A stretch of DNA of 64,000 nucleotides from NCBI RefSeq assembly GCF_017377655.1, contig NZ_JAFREL010000083.1, forward strand, positions 1 to 64,000, read 5' to 3'. The position numbers and the translations under genes were made by a program. Positions 43,913-53,248 of the stretch are shown one piece after another. This DNA is from Candidatus Enterococcus ferrettii (GTDB lineage: Bacteria; Bacillota; Bacilli; Lactobacillales; Enterococcaceae). Within the stretch, counting starts at the first letter, position 1. The number at the start of each line of letters is the position of its first letter. The notes under the pieces were generated by a model. It was not told the origin of the DNA. It worked only from the letters and a program-made list of their open reading frames with translations, and did no database searches.

Positions 43913-44536
43913 TTGATTGGAAAAGACAATTTAGTAAAACAGTTTACGTTAGCTTTAATTGGCACCTTTATCGCGGCACTAGGTATTCGCTTGATTGTAG
44001 TCAGTGGATTAGGGGCAGATGCAATCAGCACTTTGGTGTTAGGACTCCTGCAGCATATCCCACTACGCTTTGGTACAATCAGCTTGCTATTTAATGCCAT
44101 CGTGTTAGCCATCATCTTTTTTTATGATCGCAGCATGGTTGGTATTGGTAGCGTTATCAATGGTTTTGGAGTAGGCTTGTGTTTGAATTTAATAGATTCA
44201 CTCGGTTTGCTGCACACAATCCCTGAAGTATTAAACTACCCCTCAGTGGTGGTAGGAACAGTCGTGTTTGGTGTGGGAACGGGGATTTATCTTTTGGCAA
44301 ATGCAGGGTCAGCTGCTTATGAGAGCTTAATGATTGTTCTACAGCGGATACTGAAGGTGTCAGTGAAAACCGCTCGGATCATCCTAGATGGCAGCTTCTT
44401 TCTAGCAGGTTTTCTGCTAGGCGGTACAATTGGTTTTGGGACAGTCATTGTTTTAGTTTTGATGGGACCGTCGCTGGAGTTGACCTTGAATTATTTGCCT
44501 AAATGGCGAATTTTTCGTACGCGAAAAGTCAATTAA
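43913..44536 (+). CDS. YczE/YyaS-type integral membrane protein
   Basis: 207 residues with about five membrane helices. The family pattern is LIGTFIAALGIRLIVVSGLGADAIS-like near the N-terminus and a GFGVGLCLNLID segment in the middle. Some relatives act as regulators or transporters, but no function can be assigned here. TTG at 43913 follows GAGGAAG with 6-base spacing; no ATG fits. Roughly 200 bases upstream show no other gene. Confidence 0.83.
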   Translation: MIGKDNLVKQFTLALIGTFIAALGIRLIVVSGLGADAISTLVLGLLQHIPLRFGTISLLFNAIVLAIIFFYDRSMVGIGSVINGFGVGLCLNLIDSLGLLHTIPEVLNYPSVVVGTVVFGVGTGIYLLANAGSAAYESLMIVLQRILKVSVKTARIILDGSFFLAGFLLGGTIGFGTVIVLVLMGPSLELTLNYLPKWRIFRTRKVN

Positions 44537-44584
44537 AAAGCTGGTGCAAAATTCTAATGAAAGAATTTTGCGCCAGCTTGTTTA
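44536..44584. terminator. Bidirectional terminator, YczE-like gene / P-type ATPase
   Basis: 18-bp stem (44538-44555 with 44562-44579, one mismatch) between converging genes. The ATPase stop codon lies inside the left arm. Confidence 0.85.
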
Positions 44585-46878
44585 TTCGCCGCAGGATGGG
44601 GCAAGGTTTTTGATAGGAAAATATATCCGACAGCATTTAGAATCATCATGCCGATAAAGATAGCAAATGAACCGGCATTCAACAGCCCGATTTCTAAAAT
44701 AGAATGGAAAAGCATCGCAGCTACATAAATCCCTCCAACAGTTGTTACGATTAAAAAGATACGTAAAGGATTCAGCGGCAGGCAAGCTTTGATCACTGCT
44801 AGACAGCTAATACCAATCAATAGATAATACATTAAAGTGGTTGCGTCCATGTGAGCCCAGTTGTTATTCCGAGCAAGTAATGAGACAACCAATACATTCA
44901 CAACAACTAGTAAAGCATTAGGAACGGCTGCCCGTAATGCTGTTGGCAGGAATTTTCCTTTGATCCGTTCCTTGTTTCCTTCAAAGGATAAGAAGAAGGA
45001 AGGGTAGCCTTCAATTGCCAAGTCAATCAAGGTAATTTGAATTGGAATGAAGGGAAATGCAGTAGCTGTTAGCAAGCAAATGACTGACAATAAAAACGAA
45101 TAGATTGTTTTGATAAAGAAGATGCCTGATACTTTGGTAACATTATTTACTACGCGACGACCTTCAAAGACAACCTCTGGCAATGAGGTAAAGTCAGAAT
45201 CAAGTAAAACTAAGTTAGCAATTTGACGAGTGGCATCGTCGCCGTCCGCCATAGCAATACTGACATCTGCTTCACGAAGAGCCAAAATATCATTTACGCC
45301 ATCACCAGTCATGGCAACTGTCCGCCCCGCATTTTTCAACGATTGGACCAGCAATTTTTTCTGATGAGGTGCTACTCGACCAAAAACGGTATACTGCTGT
45401 GCTGCATCAATCACTTGTTGGTCAGTTTCACAGGTTGCTAAATCAATGTAACGTTCAAAGTTGGGCAGACCAGCCCGACGAGCAATGTTGGAAACGGTGA
45501 TTGGATTATCCCCAGAGATTACCTTCAGTTCCACGCCCTCGTTATACAAGTACGCCAACGTTTCTTCAGCATTCCGACGAATGACATCTTCAATTTCAAT
45601 CACAGCTAAGGCTGTTAAGTTTTCTTTTTCTTCAGGCACCTTGCTGCCAGGTCCAACGGCCAGCAGCAACACGCGTAAGCCTTCTTCCTGAGCAAGAGCG
45701 ACTTGGGCTGGTAAAGCCTCAGCAGCAATTAACTTTTCAGGAGCTCCAAGATAAACCACACCGAAGTCTTCTAAAGCCATTGCACCCCACTTACGATCGG
45801 AAGAGAAGGGCAAGACATCTAAACTAGCGTAACGGTCAGCCTCTGGAAAGTAATCCCGCAAAGCCTGCATGGTTACGTTGTTGTCGGTACTTTGTGCTAA
45901 GTAGCTGCCTAATAGCGACTGAACATCGATATCATTGGAAATTGGGTGAATATTTGTTACCCGCATGTTTCCTTCAGTGATTGTTCCAGTTTTGTCTAAA
46001 CAAAGAGTATCGACATGAGCGAGCGTTTCAATTGAGTACATATCTTGAACTAAAATGCGTTTTTTCGCCAGCTTTGTTACACCCGTTGTTAAGGCGATGC
46101 TGATTAAAAGGACCAATCCCTTTGGCAACATACCTAAAACAGCAGCAGCTGAAACGACTACAGATGTTTTGATACCACTTGTGCGGAAAAAGAAAGCTTC
46201 CAGAAATAGCAAAATCCCAAACGGAATAATAATGAAACTGGTAAATTTAGACACTTTGCGTATTGCTCGAACCAATTCTGAGTTGAAGGGCTTGTGAACT
46301 TTCGCTTCGCTGGCTAGTTTCGTTGCGTAATTATCAGCACCAACGCGAACAACTTTCGCAACGACCTCTCCACTGGTTAAAAAGCTGCCAGATAGTAACT
46401 CATTGCCGGCCGTTTTGCTAATCAAATCAGATTCACCAGTCAGCATGGCTTCATTTACTTCAGCAAAGCCAGATAGAACATTCATATCAGCAGCGATTTG
46501 TTCGCCGGCATGCATAATCACAGTATCATCCATTACGAGCTCTGTAGAGTTGATCGACTGCTCCTTGCCATCACGAAGAACCTTAACCTTCTGCTGGTTA
46601 ACAATCGACAGCTTCTGCACCAAATTCCGAGCATGAATTTCTTGATAAATTCCGATACAAATATTGGTTAAAATAATGACTAAATAGAACATGTTGGTGT
46701 AGGCACCTACTAGAAACAGGCAGATACCAATAATCAAGTTTAAAAAGTTAAAAAGGGTGACGATATTATCGTAGAGGATCGCCTTAGTCGATTTTGTGGC
46801 GTTTTCCTCATAGTTGTTTTGCAGCCCCTGCGATTTACGCTGCTGTACTTCGTTTTCAGTTAGTCCCGTTTGCTTCAC
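44554..46878 (-). CDS. P-type cation-transporting ATPase, HAD superfamily
   Basis: 774 residues from the chosen GTG start. LTGES (146-150) is the actuator motif, DKTGT has the phosphorylated Asp at 295, and MTGDGVNDILAL is the hinge motif. Membrane helices lie in two N-terminal pairs and a C-terminal bundle. No heavy-metal CPC motif, so it belongs with cation pumps of the P2-like group seen in streptococci and enterococci. M4 reads GMLPKGL (250-255 region): Lys253 replaces the Glu of the common PEGL. Ion unknown. The frame extends to 46965; GTG 46878 is preferred by homologous N-terminus (KQTGLTENEV) and ATG 46908 is an alternative. Confidence 0.87.
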   Translation of the reverse strand: MKQTGLTENEVQQRKSQGLQNNYEENATKSTKAILYDNIVTLFNFLNLIIGICLFLVGAYTNMFYLVIILTNICIGIYQEIHARNLVQKLSIVNQQKVKVLRDGKEQSINSTELVMDDTVIMHAGEQIAADMNVLSGFAEVNEAMLTGESDLISKTAGNELLSGSFLTSGEVVAKVVRVGADNYATKLASEAKVHKPFNSELVRAIRKVSKFTSFIIIPFGILLFLEAFFFRTSGIKTSVVVSAAAVLGMLPKGLVLLISIALTTGVTKLAKKRILVQDMYSIETLAHVDTLCLDKTGTITEGNMRVTNIHPISNDIDVQSLLGSYLAQSTDNNVTMQALRDYFPEADRYASLDVLPFSSDRKWGAMALEDFGVVYLGAPEKLIAAEALPAQVALAQEEGLRVLLLAVGPGSKVPEEKENLTALAVIEIEDVIRRNAEETLAYLYNEGVELKVISGDNPITVSNIARRAGLPNFERYIDLATCETDQQVIDAAQQYTVFGRVAPHQKKLLVQSLKNAGRTVAMTGDGVNDILALREADVSIAMADGDDATRQIANLVLLDSDFTSLPEVVFEGRRVVNNVTKVSGIFFIKTIYSFLLSVICLLTATAFPFIPIQITLIDLAIEGYPSFFLSFEGNKERIKGKFLPTALRAAVPNALLVVVNVLVVSLLARNNNWAHMDATTLMYYLLIGISCLAVIKACLPLNPLRIFLIVTTVGGIYVAAMLFHSILEIGLLNAGSFAIFIGMMILNAVGYIFLSKTLPHPAANKQAGAKFFH

Positions 46879-47135
46879 AACATTTCCCGCTTTCCATAAA
46901 AATCTCATACAGCATTCAAGATAGCATAAAATAAAAAGGCAGATTGAGGAAATAAGGTGAAACAATCGTTTTTTATGAAAATTTTAAAGGAAAAAATGTA
47001 AATGAAAGGAAATTATTTCTTGCTCTTTCAGACTTAAGGGTTCTTTTAAGAAGAAAACGCATTTATGCCTAGTAAGTCAGGGACATATTTGCTACAATAA
47101 ACGAGGTGTAATTATCGAAGAAGGAGTGTTTTTTA

Positions 47136-47699
47136 ATGATCTCAGCAAGCGATTTACGTGCCGGTATGACCTTTGTTCAAGACGGCAAATTAATTAAAGT
47201 ATTAGAAGCCAGCCATCATAAACCTGGTAAAGGAAATACTGTTATGCGCATGAAATTGCGCGATGTTCGTACAGGTGCTACGTATGATACTACATTGCGT
47301 CCTGATGAAAAGTTCGAAAAAGCAATGATGGAAACAAAACCAGTTCAGTATCTATACAGTCAAGACGACATGGCAGTCTTTATGGACTTGGAAACTTACG
47401 AACAATACGAATTACCAGTTTCTTCAATTGAAGAGGAAATGAAATATTTGTTGGAAAACATGGAAGTGAAAATCCAATTCTTTGGTTCCGAAGTGATTGG
47501 TGTAACCTTGCCTACTTCAGTTATCCTGCGAGTGGTTGAAACCCAACCTTCAATCAAAGGAGCAACGGTTACCGGCTCTGGCAAACCAGCAACGATGGAA
47601 ACTGGCTTAGTAGTCAACGTTCCTGACTTTGTTGAAGCAGGAGAATTATTAGAAATCAATACACAAGAAGGTACCTACGCAAAACGCGCAGGTAAATAA
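47136..47699 (+). CDS. efp: Translation elongation factor P
   Basis: Relieves ribosome stalling at polyproline. Three beta domains; the tip lysine is K32 in HHKPGKGN, and the C-terminal signature region is [14 protein letters not shown]. 187 aa is normal. ATG follows GAAGGAGTG. A TACAAT at 47092-47097 may be its -10 element. Confidence 0.97.
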   Translation: MISASDLRAGMTFVQDGKLIKVLEASHHKPGKGNTVMRMKLRDVRTGATYDTTLRPDEKFEKAMMETKPVQYLYSQDDMAVFMDLETYEQYELPVSSIEEEMKYLLENMEVKIQFFGSEVIGVTLPTSVILRVVETQPSIKGATVTGSGKPATMETGLVVNVPDFVEAGELLEINTQEGTYAKRAGK

Positions 47700-47701
47700 T
47701 A

Positions 47702-47748
47702 AAAAGGGGGACTCGAATGCTGTGTGCAGTTGAGTCCTCCTTTTATAC
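47702..47748 (+). terminator. Terminator of efp
   Basis: 13-base arm AAAAGGGGGACTC (47702-47714) pairs with GAGTCCTCCTTTT (47732-47744), one mismatch. Confidence 0.75.
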
Positions 47749-47755
47749 GGTAAAA

Positions 47756-47786
47756 GGATCAGCCACCGGGATTGGATGGCTGATCC
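47756..47786. terminator. Hairpin between efp and folT
   Basis: Perfect 10-bp stem GGATCAGCCA / TGGCTGATCC with an 11-base loop. Flanking T-rich stretches on both strands are short. It is placed to end folT on the minus strand. Confidence 0.55.
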
Positions 47787-47792
47787 TTCATT

Positions 47793-48320
47793 TTAATGTG
47801 TATTAAATTGGGCAACCCAACGTTTGTAAGGCAAGACACTCCCTAAGAAGTAAGTCAGGATGCTTTGGATTGGAACCCAAATAATGGTTTTTATTAGGCG
47901 CGGCGCCCAAATGATCCAGCTGTTTAACGGAACATTGTACATAATCGCCAGCCATAGTGGGGTTAAAATTAGATTGATCACAATCGTGTTAACTACGACG
48001 GACTGGATAGAATTCTTCCAGGTAATCTCTTTTTTGTAAAAGAAAAAGCCGTAGATGGCACCTGATACAAAGGCATTAATCGTAAAGCCGATGAAAAAAG
48101 GTGCTTTTGGCAGTAAAGCCATGCCGATAAAATCGGCAACAACCGATCCCACTCCTGTCCAGAGAGGACCAAAAAGCATTCCCATAATGATTTCTGGGAC
48201 AAAGGTGAAGCTCACCTTCAAAAATTGTGTCTCAATACCTAATACGCGAGACAGTGTAACCATCAGGGCAATCAGTAATGCCATGGTGGTGATGCTTCTA
48301 GCATCCAGTTTTTTCTTCAT
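47793..48320 (-). CDS. folT: Folate ECF transporter S component
   Basis: 175-residue membrane protein with about six helices that binds folate and docks to the shared ECF module. Family features: N-terminal LDARSITTMALLIALMVTLSR-type helix with the conserved Ala/Gly surface, and a loop bearing KVSFTFVPEIIMG. AAAGGAG is 9 bases before ATG 48320; ATG 48329 touches the ribosome site and is rejected. The upstream THF riboswitch supports the folate assignment. Confidence 0.9.
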   Translation of the reverse strand: MKKKLDARSITTMALLIALMVTLSRVLGIETQFLKVSFTFVPEIIMGMLFGPLWTGVGSVVADFIGMALLPKAPFFIGFTINAFVSGAIYGFFFYKKEITWKNSIQSVVVNTIVINLILTPLWLAIMYNVPLNSWIIWAPRLIKTIIWVPIQSILTYFLGSVLPYKRWVAQFNTH

Positions 48321-48355
48321 TTCTAGCATCTCCTTTAAGAGCTGCTACATCTTCA

Positions 48356-48456
48356 TGCAGCGAATGCGAAAATAAAACCGCAGACCGAAGTCTTTCGTCC
48401 AGCAGGCAACATCCCATCCTTCCGGCACTTAACGCTTTATTCTCTACTCTGATTAT
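48356..48456 (-). promoter_or_regulatory. Tetrahydrofolate (THF) riboswitch upstream of folT
   Basis: Read on the minus strand, conserved THF-I elements occur in order: AGAGTAGA (48449-48442), GCGTTAAGTG (48435-48426), GATGGGATGTTGCC (48418-48405), GACGAAA (48399-48393) and GCGG before a GCATTCGCTGC end. A small hairpin GCTGC...GCAGC and the ribosome site follow, suggesting control of translation. This explains most of the 350-base gap between folT and the formate/nitrite gene. Confidence 0.88.
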
Positions 48457-48674
48457 TATTCGGGGAAAACCCCGCTAAAGCGTATCACAAATACCTGCCA
48501 AGCGCAATCAAACCCGGTTTTCCTTTTTCAGAAAGACAAAAGAAAAACTTTCAATATAGTCTGTTTTCTTATAAAATAAGAGAAGTTATGATAAATAATT
48601 CACAAAGACCTGGATAGCCAGCTCTTTGACTAGGCAAGTGTGAAAATTAATTCGACAAACGAAGGAGTAGACGC

Positions 48675-49442
48675 ATGTATTCACCGACAGAAACAGCAGA
48701 GATTTGTGTAGCAAAAGGAGTAGAAAAAACCAGAAAATCATTGATCCCACAGCTCATTTTGGGTTTTATTGGCGGAGCAATGATTTCGTTAGGGTATTTA
48801 GGGTACATGAAGATAGTGGCAATCACCCCGGAGGAGCTGCTTTTTTTAGGAACGCTCCTAGGGGCTTCGGTTTTTCCTATTGGACTAGTAGTCATTTTGT
48901 TAGCGGGCGGCGAATTGGTCACTGGCAACATGGTGGCCGTTTCGATTGCATGGCTGAATAAACAAGTTAGCGGACGGGCAGTCATTAAGAATTGGGCGAT
49001 TATTACTTTTGCTAACTTTTTAGGAGCAGTGTTTGTCGCCTATTTCTTTGGACATCTAGTAGGCTTAACCAGCAGTGGTGCCTATTTGCATGAAATTCAG
49101 GTGGTTGCCGAAGCTAAGTTAGCCGCAACACCATTGCAGGCTTTTGTATCAGGGATTGGCTGTAACTGGTTCGTTGGTTTAGGAGTCTGGCTAAGCTATG
49201 GCTGCAAGGATTCCGCTGGCAAAATTTTAGGAATTTGGTTCCCAATTATGGTTTTTGTCTTGTTGGGCTTTCAGCATAGTGTGGCGAACATGTTTGTTTT
49301 ATCAGATGCAATGCTTGAAGGCTATGCAGGCTTGGGCGATTTTTTGGGCAATATTCTTCCAGTTTATCTCGGCAATATTGTCGGTGGTGTTGGTTTTGTA
49401 TCGCTGCCGTATTTTATGAGCTATTTGAACGGTCATCATTAA
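48675..49442 (+). CDS. Formate/nitrite transporter family channel
   Basis: 255-residue FNT pentameric channel with six membrane helices. Visible family features: the early helix FIGGAMISLGYLGYM, the second GGELVTGNM segment and the late AVANMFV-type motif read as HSVANMFVLS. Substrate could be formate, nitrite or another small anion; no pfl or nitrite reductase is nearby. ATG follows GAAGGAGTAGACGC. Confidence 0.9.
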   Translation: MYSPTETAEICVAKGVEKTRKSLIPQLILGFIGGAMISLGYLGYMKIVAITPEELLFLGTLLGASVFPIGLVVILLAGGELVTGNMVAVSIAWLNKQVSGRAVIKNWAIITFANFLGAVFVAYFFGHLVGLTSSGAYLHEIQVVAEAKLAATPLQAFVSGIGCNWFVGLGVWLSYGCKDSAGKILGIWFPIMVFVLLGFQHSVANMFVLSDAMLEGYAGLGDFLGNILPVYLGNIVGGVGFVSLPYFMSYLNGHH

Positions 49443-49558
49443 TCGATAACTGAGGGGCAAGGGATTTCTTGCTCCTTATTTCAATTTTAACATCTGCCAG
49501 CTTTGGCTTTTGCGGTTAAACGAAATATGCTACTCTAAGAAAAAAGAGGAGGGGAAAT

Positions 49559-50527
49559 ATGACCCGTTCAAATGAAATTGCCGCCGAATTACGAGGGAAC
49601 GTTTTGTTCAAGCTGTTCCCCTACTTATATAGTAAAAACCTGTCGAAAATGGCGAATCGCTTTCTTTATTCGTCCATTGGCAGCCAAGTGAAAAGCCCCA
49701 CGCTTCGCTATGAGGAGCGCTTTATTCCGCGAGCGGATGGCAGCCAGCTGCGTATCTGTATCTACCGATCTAAGCAAGTTTCTGAAAATGTTCCGGGTAT
49801 TGTTTGGCTGCATGGAGGCGGTTATTCCATGGGAATCCCAGAATTGGATGAACGAACCTATGAAGCTTTGATAGCTGCAAATCCTTGTGTTATTGTTGCA
49901 CCAGATTATCGACGAAGTGTAGATGCTCCGTATCCAGCTGCACTTGATGACTGCTATTTAGCTTTAAAATGGTTAAAGGAAAATGGCGAGAGTCTTGGCT
50001 GCCGTTTGGATCAGTTGATGGTAGGCGGTAACAGTGCAGGCGGTGGATTGACAGTTGCACTAACCATGCTGGCTCGCGACAAGCAGGAGGTTAGCATTGC
50101 TTATCAGATGCCGTTGTATCCTATGCTGGATGACCGCATGCAGACCGCTTCGGCTAAGGATAACCATGCGCCAGTCTGGAACAGTCGCGCCAACCGAATT
50201 GCTTGGGATTTATACTTAGGCAAGCTAAAGAATTCTCCTGAAATTCCTAGTTATGCCGCACCTGCGCGATCCAAGGACTACACAGGACTGCCGCCAGCGG
50301 TTACCTATGTAGGGGATATCGAGCCTTTTTATGATGAAACGTTGCAGTATGTCAATCAGTTGAAGGCGGCCAGTATTCCAGTTGCTTTGAAGGTTTTTTC
50401 AGGAGCTTATCATGGCTTTTCACAGGTGAAACCTGATGCAGCGATCTCTGAAGAGGCCTTTGACTTCTTCATTGAGAATTATATTTATGCCTGCAAACAT
50501 TATTTTGCCAAGCAGGTGAAGAGATGA
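49559..50527 (+). CDS. Alpha/beta hydrolase, hormone-sensitive-lipase-type esterase
   Basis: 322-residue esterase. Oxyanion motif HGGGYSMG, nucleophile Ser in VGGNSAGGGLTVA, catalytic Asp in VGDIEPFYD and His in GAYHGFSQ. No signal peptide, so cytosolic. Natural substrate unknown. ATG follows GAGGAGGGGAAAT. It overlaps the next gene by 4 bases (ATGA). Confidence 0.92.
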   Translation: MTRSNEIAAELRGNVLFKLFPYLYSKNLSKMANRFLYSSIGSQVKSPTLRYEERFIPRADGSQLRICIYRSKQVSENVPGIVWLHGGGYSMGIPELDERTYEALIAANPCVIVAPDYRRSVDAPYPAALDDCYLALKWLKENGESLGCRLDQLMVGGNSAGGGLTVALTMLARDKQEVSIAYQMPLYPMLDDRMQTASAKDNHAPVWNSRANRIAWDLYLGKLKNSPEIPSYAAPARSKDYTGLPPAVTYVGDIEPFYDETLQYVNQLKAASIPVALKVFSGAYHGFSQVKPDAAISEEAFDFFIENYIYACKHYFAKQVKR

Positions 50528-50892
50528 ACCAGAGGGAAGCGCAAAAGGAATGGGCGCGCTGGAAATACTATGTGATGGCGCGCTCGCAGGCGGAATATTT
50601 AAATTTACGGCAGCTTTTCTCAGGAAACCAATGGAATGAAGAGAAAGAAAAAGTCTTCCTCACCAGTCTGCAAAAAGTTCAGGAGCTCCCCGCTAACCCG
50701 AAGGCGATGCGCAATGCCTATGAACATGTGTGGGGCTACTTTAAGAAGCAAGCTACCCCCGATGAACGAGCGGCTTTTTACCAGAGGCTGGTCGCAATCA
50801 GTGAAACACAGGACGATGCATTGCCTTATTTAATCTATTTAAACGAAAAATATCCCAATCAATACCTTGCTGACTCTAAATTATTCAACTAA
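50524..50892 (+). CDS. YbgA-like (DUF1722) protein
   Basis: 122 residues matching the DUF1722/YbgA pattern: WKYYVMARSQAEYLNL at the start, the central NAYEHVWGYFKKQATPDE, and the C-terminal LPYLIYLNEKYPNQYLADS. This domain is often fused to a DUF523 domain, absent here. Function is not established. Translational coupling to the esterase suggests a joint role. Confidence 0.78.
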   Translation: MNQREAQKEWARWKYYVMARSQAEYLNLRQLFSGNQWNEEKEKVFLTSLQKVQELPANPKAMRNAYEHVWGYFKKQATPDERAAFYQRLVAISETQDDALPYLIYLNEKYPNQYLADSKLFN

Positions 50893-50954
50893 AGCAGATT
50901 GTTTTCTTCTTTCCTACAAACCTTCTATAATGAGAGCGACGGAGGGATAAATGT

Positions 50955-51914
50955 ATGAAAACTAGAGCAATTGTGATAAATCAATATGGCGGGGCCGACC
51001 AATTAGTGGAGGAAACAGTGGAACTGCCAGCGTTAGAAGCAAATCAAGTAGTCGTGAAGGTTAAAGCCACTTCAGTGAATCCAATTGATTGGAAGCTGCG
51101 AGAAGGTTACTTAAGTCAAATGATGCCTTGGGATTTCCCGATTATTTTAGGTTGGGATGTTGCTGGAGAAATCGTGGAAGTCGGCGACCAAGTAACAAAC
51201 TGGCAGGTCGGCGATCAAGTCTTCGCCCGACCAGAAACGACCCGTTTTGGAACCTACGCGGACTACACGATCGTTGACGATCATTTATTGGCTAAAAAAC
51301 CTGAGAATATCTCCTTTGAAGCTGCAGCGGCAGTTCCTTTAGCAGGCTTGACTGCTTACCAAGCGTTATTCACTCATGGTCATTTAAAGGCTGGTGAAAA
51401 GGTCTTAATCCATGCTGGGGCTGGTGGAGTCGGCATGTTTGCTATTCAGTTGGCTAAAAATGCGGGAGCTGAGGTTATTACTACAGCTAGTGCGAAAAAT
51501 CATGAATGGCTGAAGGAATTAGGGGCAGATCAGGTAATTGATTACCACACCACTGACTTTTCAGAAGTGTTAACGGATATTGATTTAGTCTTTGATACAA
51601 TGGGCGGTGAAATTCAAGCGAAGAGTTTTAAGGTTTTGAAACCAGAAAGCGGCCGTTTGATTTCCATTGTGGGTACTCCGATTTTGGAATTAGCCAAAGA
51701 ATACAATATTTTATTGGCCAAAAGCATTTGGTTAAATCCTGACGGCGGCCAATTACAGCAGCTGGCTGAATGGCTGCAATCTGGAGAACTGAAAAGTGTC
51801 ATGGGAGAAACCTTCCCATTAACAGCTGAAGGTGTAAAAGAAGCCCATCGATTAAGTGAAACACATCATGCGCAAGGGAAAATTGTTCTGACAAATACTA
51901 GCAATGCCAATTAA
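50955..51914 (+). CDS. NAD(P)-dependent zinc-less alcohol dehydrogenase family (quinone oxidoreductase type)
   Basis: 319-residue MDR-superfamily protein. N-terminal GroES-like part with VNPIDWKLREG, and the Rossmann motif HAGAGGVGMFAIQLA for NADPH. Zinc ligands of classical alcohol dehydrogenases are absent. Likely reduces quinones or enones. ATG at 50955 follows GGAGGGATAAATGT. Confidence 0.9.
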   Translation: MKTRAIVINQYGGADQLVEETVELPALEANQVVVKVKATSVNPIDWKLREGYLSQMMPWDFPIILGWDVAGEIVEVGDQVTNWQVGDQVFARPETTRFGTYADYTIVDDHLLAKKPENISFEAAAAVPLAGLTAYQALFTHGHLKAGEKVLIHAGAGGVGMFAIQLAKNAGAEVITTASAKNHEWLKELGADQVIDYHTTDFSEVLTDIDLVFDTMGGEIQAKSFKVLKPESGRLISIVGTPILELAKEYNILLAKSIWLNPDGGQLQQLAEWLQSGELKSVMGETFPLTAEGVKEAHRLSETHHAQGKIVLTNTSNAN

Positions 51915-51939
51915 TTTGCATAATAAAAGTGGCTGCTGA

Positions 51940-51970
51940 GAAGATCATGTTAAAATGGTCTTCTTTTTTT
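51940..51970 (+). terminator. Terminator after the MDR oxidoreductase gene
   Basis: GAAGATCAT / ATGGTCTTC stem with a 6-base loop followed by T7. Confidence 0.82.
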
Positions 51971-52032
51971 ATCGCTATTGACACCTTCAGCTTTTGTTTG
52001 TATCGTTAAAATAAAATGTTGGAGGTTGTGCC

Positions 52033-52776
52033 ATGAGTAAGATTACCGAAAGTATTGCCTTTTTGCAGCAGCAAAAATGGATTGACTTAACCCATACTGT
52101 TTCAGCTGAAATTCCTTATTTCCAAGCCTTTAAGCCACTAAGTGAGGAGACATTATGTACGTTAGAAAATGATGGCTTTTACGCCAAAGAATACCATGTG
52201 GTCACACAATATGGGACGCATATTGACGCCCCGATTCACTTTGCAGCAGGTAAGGATCATTTAGAGCAATTGGATATGCAGCAATTTATTCTGCCGTTGG
52301 TTGTGCTTCACAAAGAAGACGCGGTAGCAGAGAATCCAGATTACTGTCTAACCGTTGCTGATATCGAAGCGTTTGAGCAGGAGCATGGGGAGATTCCAGC
52401 AGGCAGCTTTGTAGCCTTTGCTAGTGGCTGGTCAAAACGCTGGAACGAGCATGCTTCTTATTACAATGTTGATGAGAACGGTCAAGCCCATACGCCGGGC
52501 TGGTCATTGGAAGCTTTGAAGTTTTTACACGAAGAGCGTAACGTAACGGCGATTGGACATGAAACATTGGATACGGATACTTCGATGGATTGCACCAAAA
52601 ATGGTGGCTTGATCGGTGAATTATATTGGTTATCGCAAAATAAATTCCAGGTGGAGGTCTTAGCCAATTTAACTGATGTTCCAGCAATAGGTGGAGCGAT
52701 TTTCCTAGGTGTTCCTAAAATTAAGGGAGCGCCTGGCTTCACAATTCGCGCCTTTGCCATTGTACCTGCGGAATAG
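52033..52776 (+). CDS. Cyclase / kynurenine formamidase-like metal hydrolase
   Basis: 247-residue member of the cyclase family. The metal motif YGTHIDAPIHF fits the family HxGTHxDxPxH pattern, and a second His occurs in AIGHETLDTD. Members hydrolyse formamides or lactams such as N-formylkynurenine; no tryptophan-degrading neighbours are present, so the substrate is open. ATG follows TGGAGG. A GNAT gene follows 7 bases downstream. Confidence 0.85.
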   Translation: MSKITESIAFLQQQKWIDLTHTVSAEIPYFQAFKPLSEETLCTLENDGFYAKEYHVVTQYGTHIDAPIHFAAGKDHLEQLDMQQFILPLVVLHKEDAVAENPDYCLTVADIEAFEQEHGEIPAGSFVAFASGWSKRWNEHASYYNVDENGQAHTPGWSLEALKFLHEERNVTAIGHETLDTDTSMDCTKNGGLIGELYWLSQNKFQVEVLANLTDVPAIGGAIFLGVPKIKGAPGFTIRAFAIVPAE

Positions 52777-52783
52777 GTGAAAG

Positions 52784-53248
52784 ATGATTAAGGTGCTGAC
52801 GACTGATCATGAATTGAAGGAAGCTTTAGCAGTTGTATGGCAGGTATTTACTCAATTTGAGGCCCCAGAATATTCGATAGAGGGTGTTCAGGAGTTCAAA
52901 GAATACGTGGCTTTTGATGCAATGCAGCAGCGGATAAAAGCAAAAGAACTAAAATTGTGGGGCTATCACCAGGATGAGAAAATAGTGGGTGTCATTGGGG
53001 TGCGGCTGCCGGCTCATATTTCATTGTTATTTGTGGAATCGGCCTATCATCGACAAGGAATTGCCAGAAAGTTATATCAGACGGCGCTTTCAACCATAGG
53101 TGAGCCAGCAATTACTGTCAATTCCTCCCCCTATGCGCTTTCCGTGTACCAGCGGTTAGGCTTTGAGGAAACTTCGGAAGAACAAGTAGTAAATGGGATT
53201 CGTTTTATTCCCATGAAATACAGCGTAAAAAAACAAGGCTTAGAATAA
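52784..53248 (+). CDS. GNAT-family N-acetyltransferase
   Basis: 154 residues with the acetyl-CoA motif A region VESAYHRQGIARKLYQTAL and the beta-6/alpha-4 segment PYALSVYQRLGFEET. Substrate unknown. Co-directional with the cyclase gene at a 7-base gap. It converges with the nitroreductase gene and the two coding ends overlap by 9 bases. Confidence 0.88.
   Translation: MIKVLTTDHELKEALAVVWQVFTQFEAPEYSIEGVQEFKEYVAFDAMQQRIKAKELKLWGYHQDEKIVGVIGVRLPAHISLLFVESAYHRQGIARKLYQTALSTIGEPAITVNSSPYALSVYQRLGFEETSEEQVVNGIRFIPMKYSVKKQGLE

Noticed and set aside
46879..46965. N-terminal extension of the P-type ATPase (hydrophobic, Cys-rich)
   Set aside because: No ribosome site upstream, and it precedes the KQTGLTENEV-like usual start. 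Probably untranslated.
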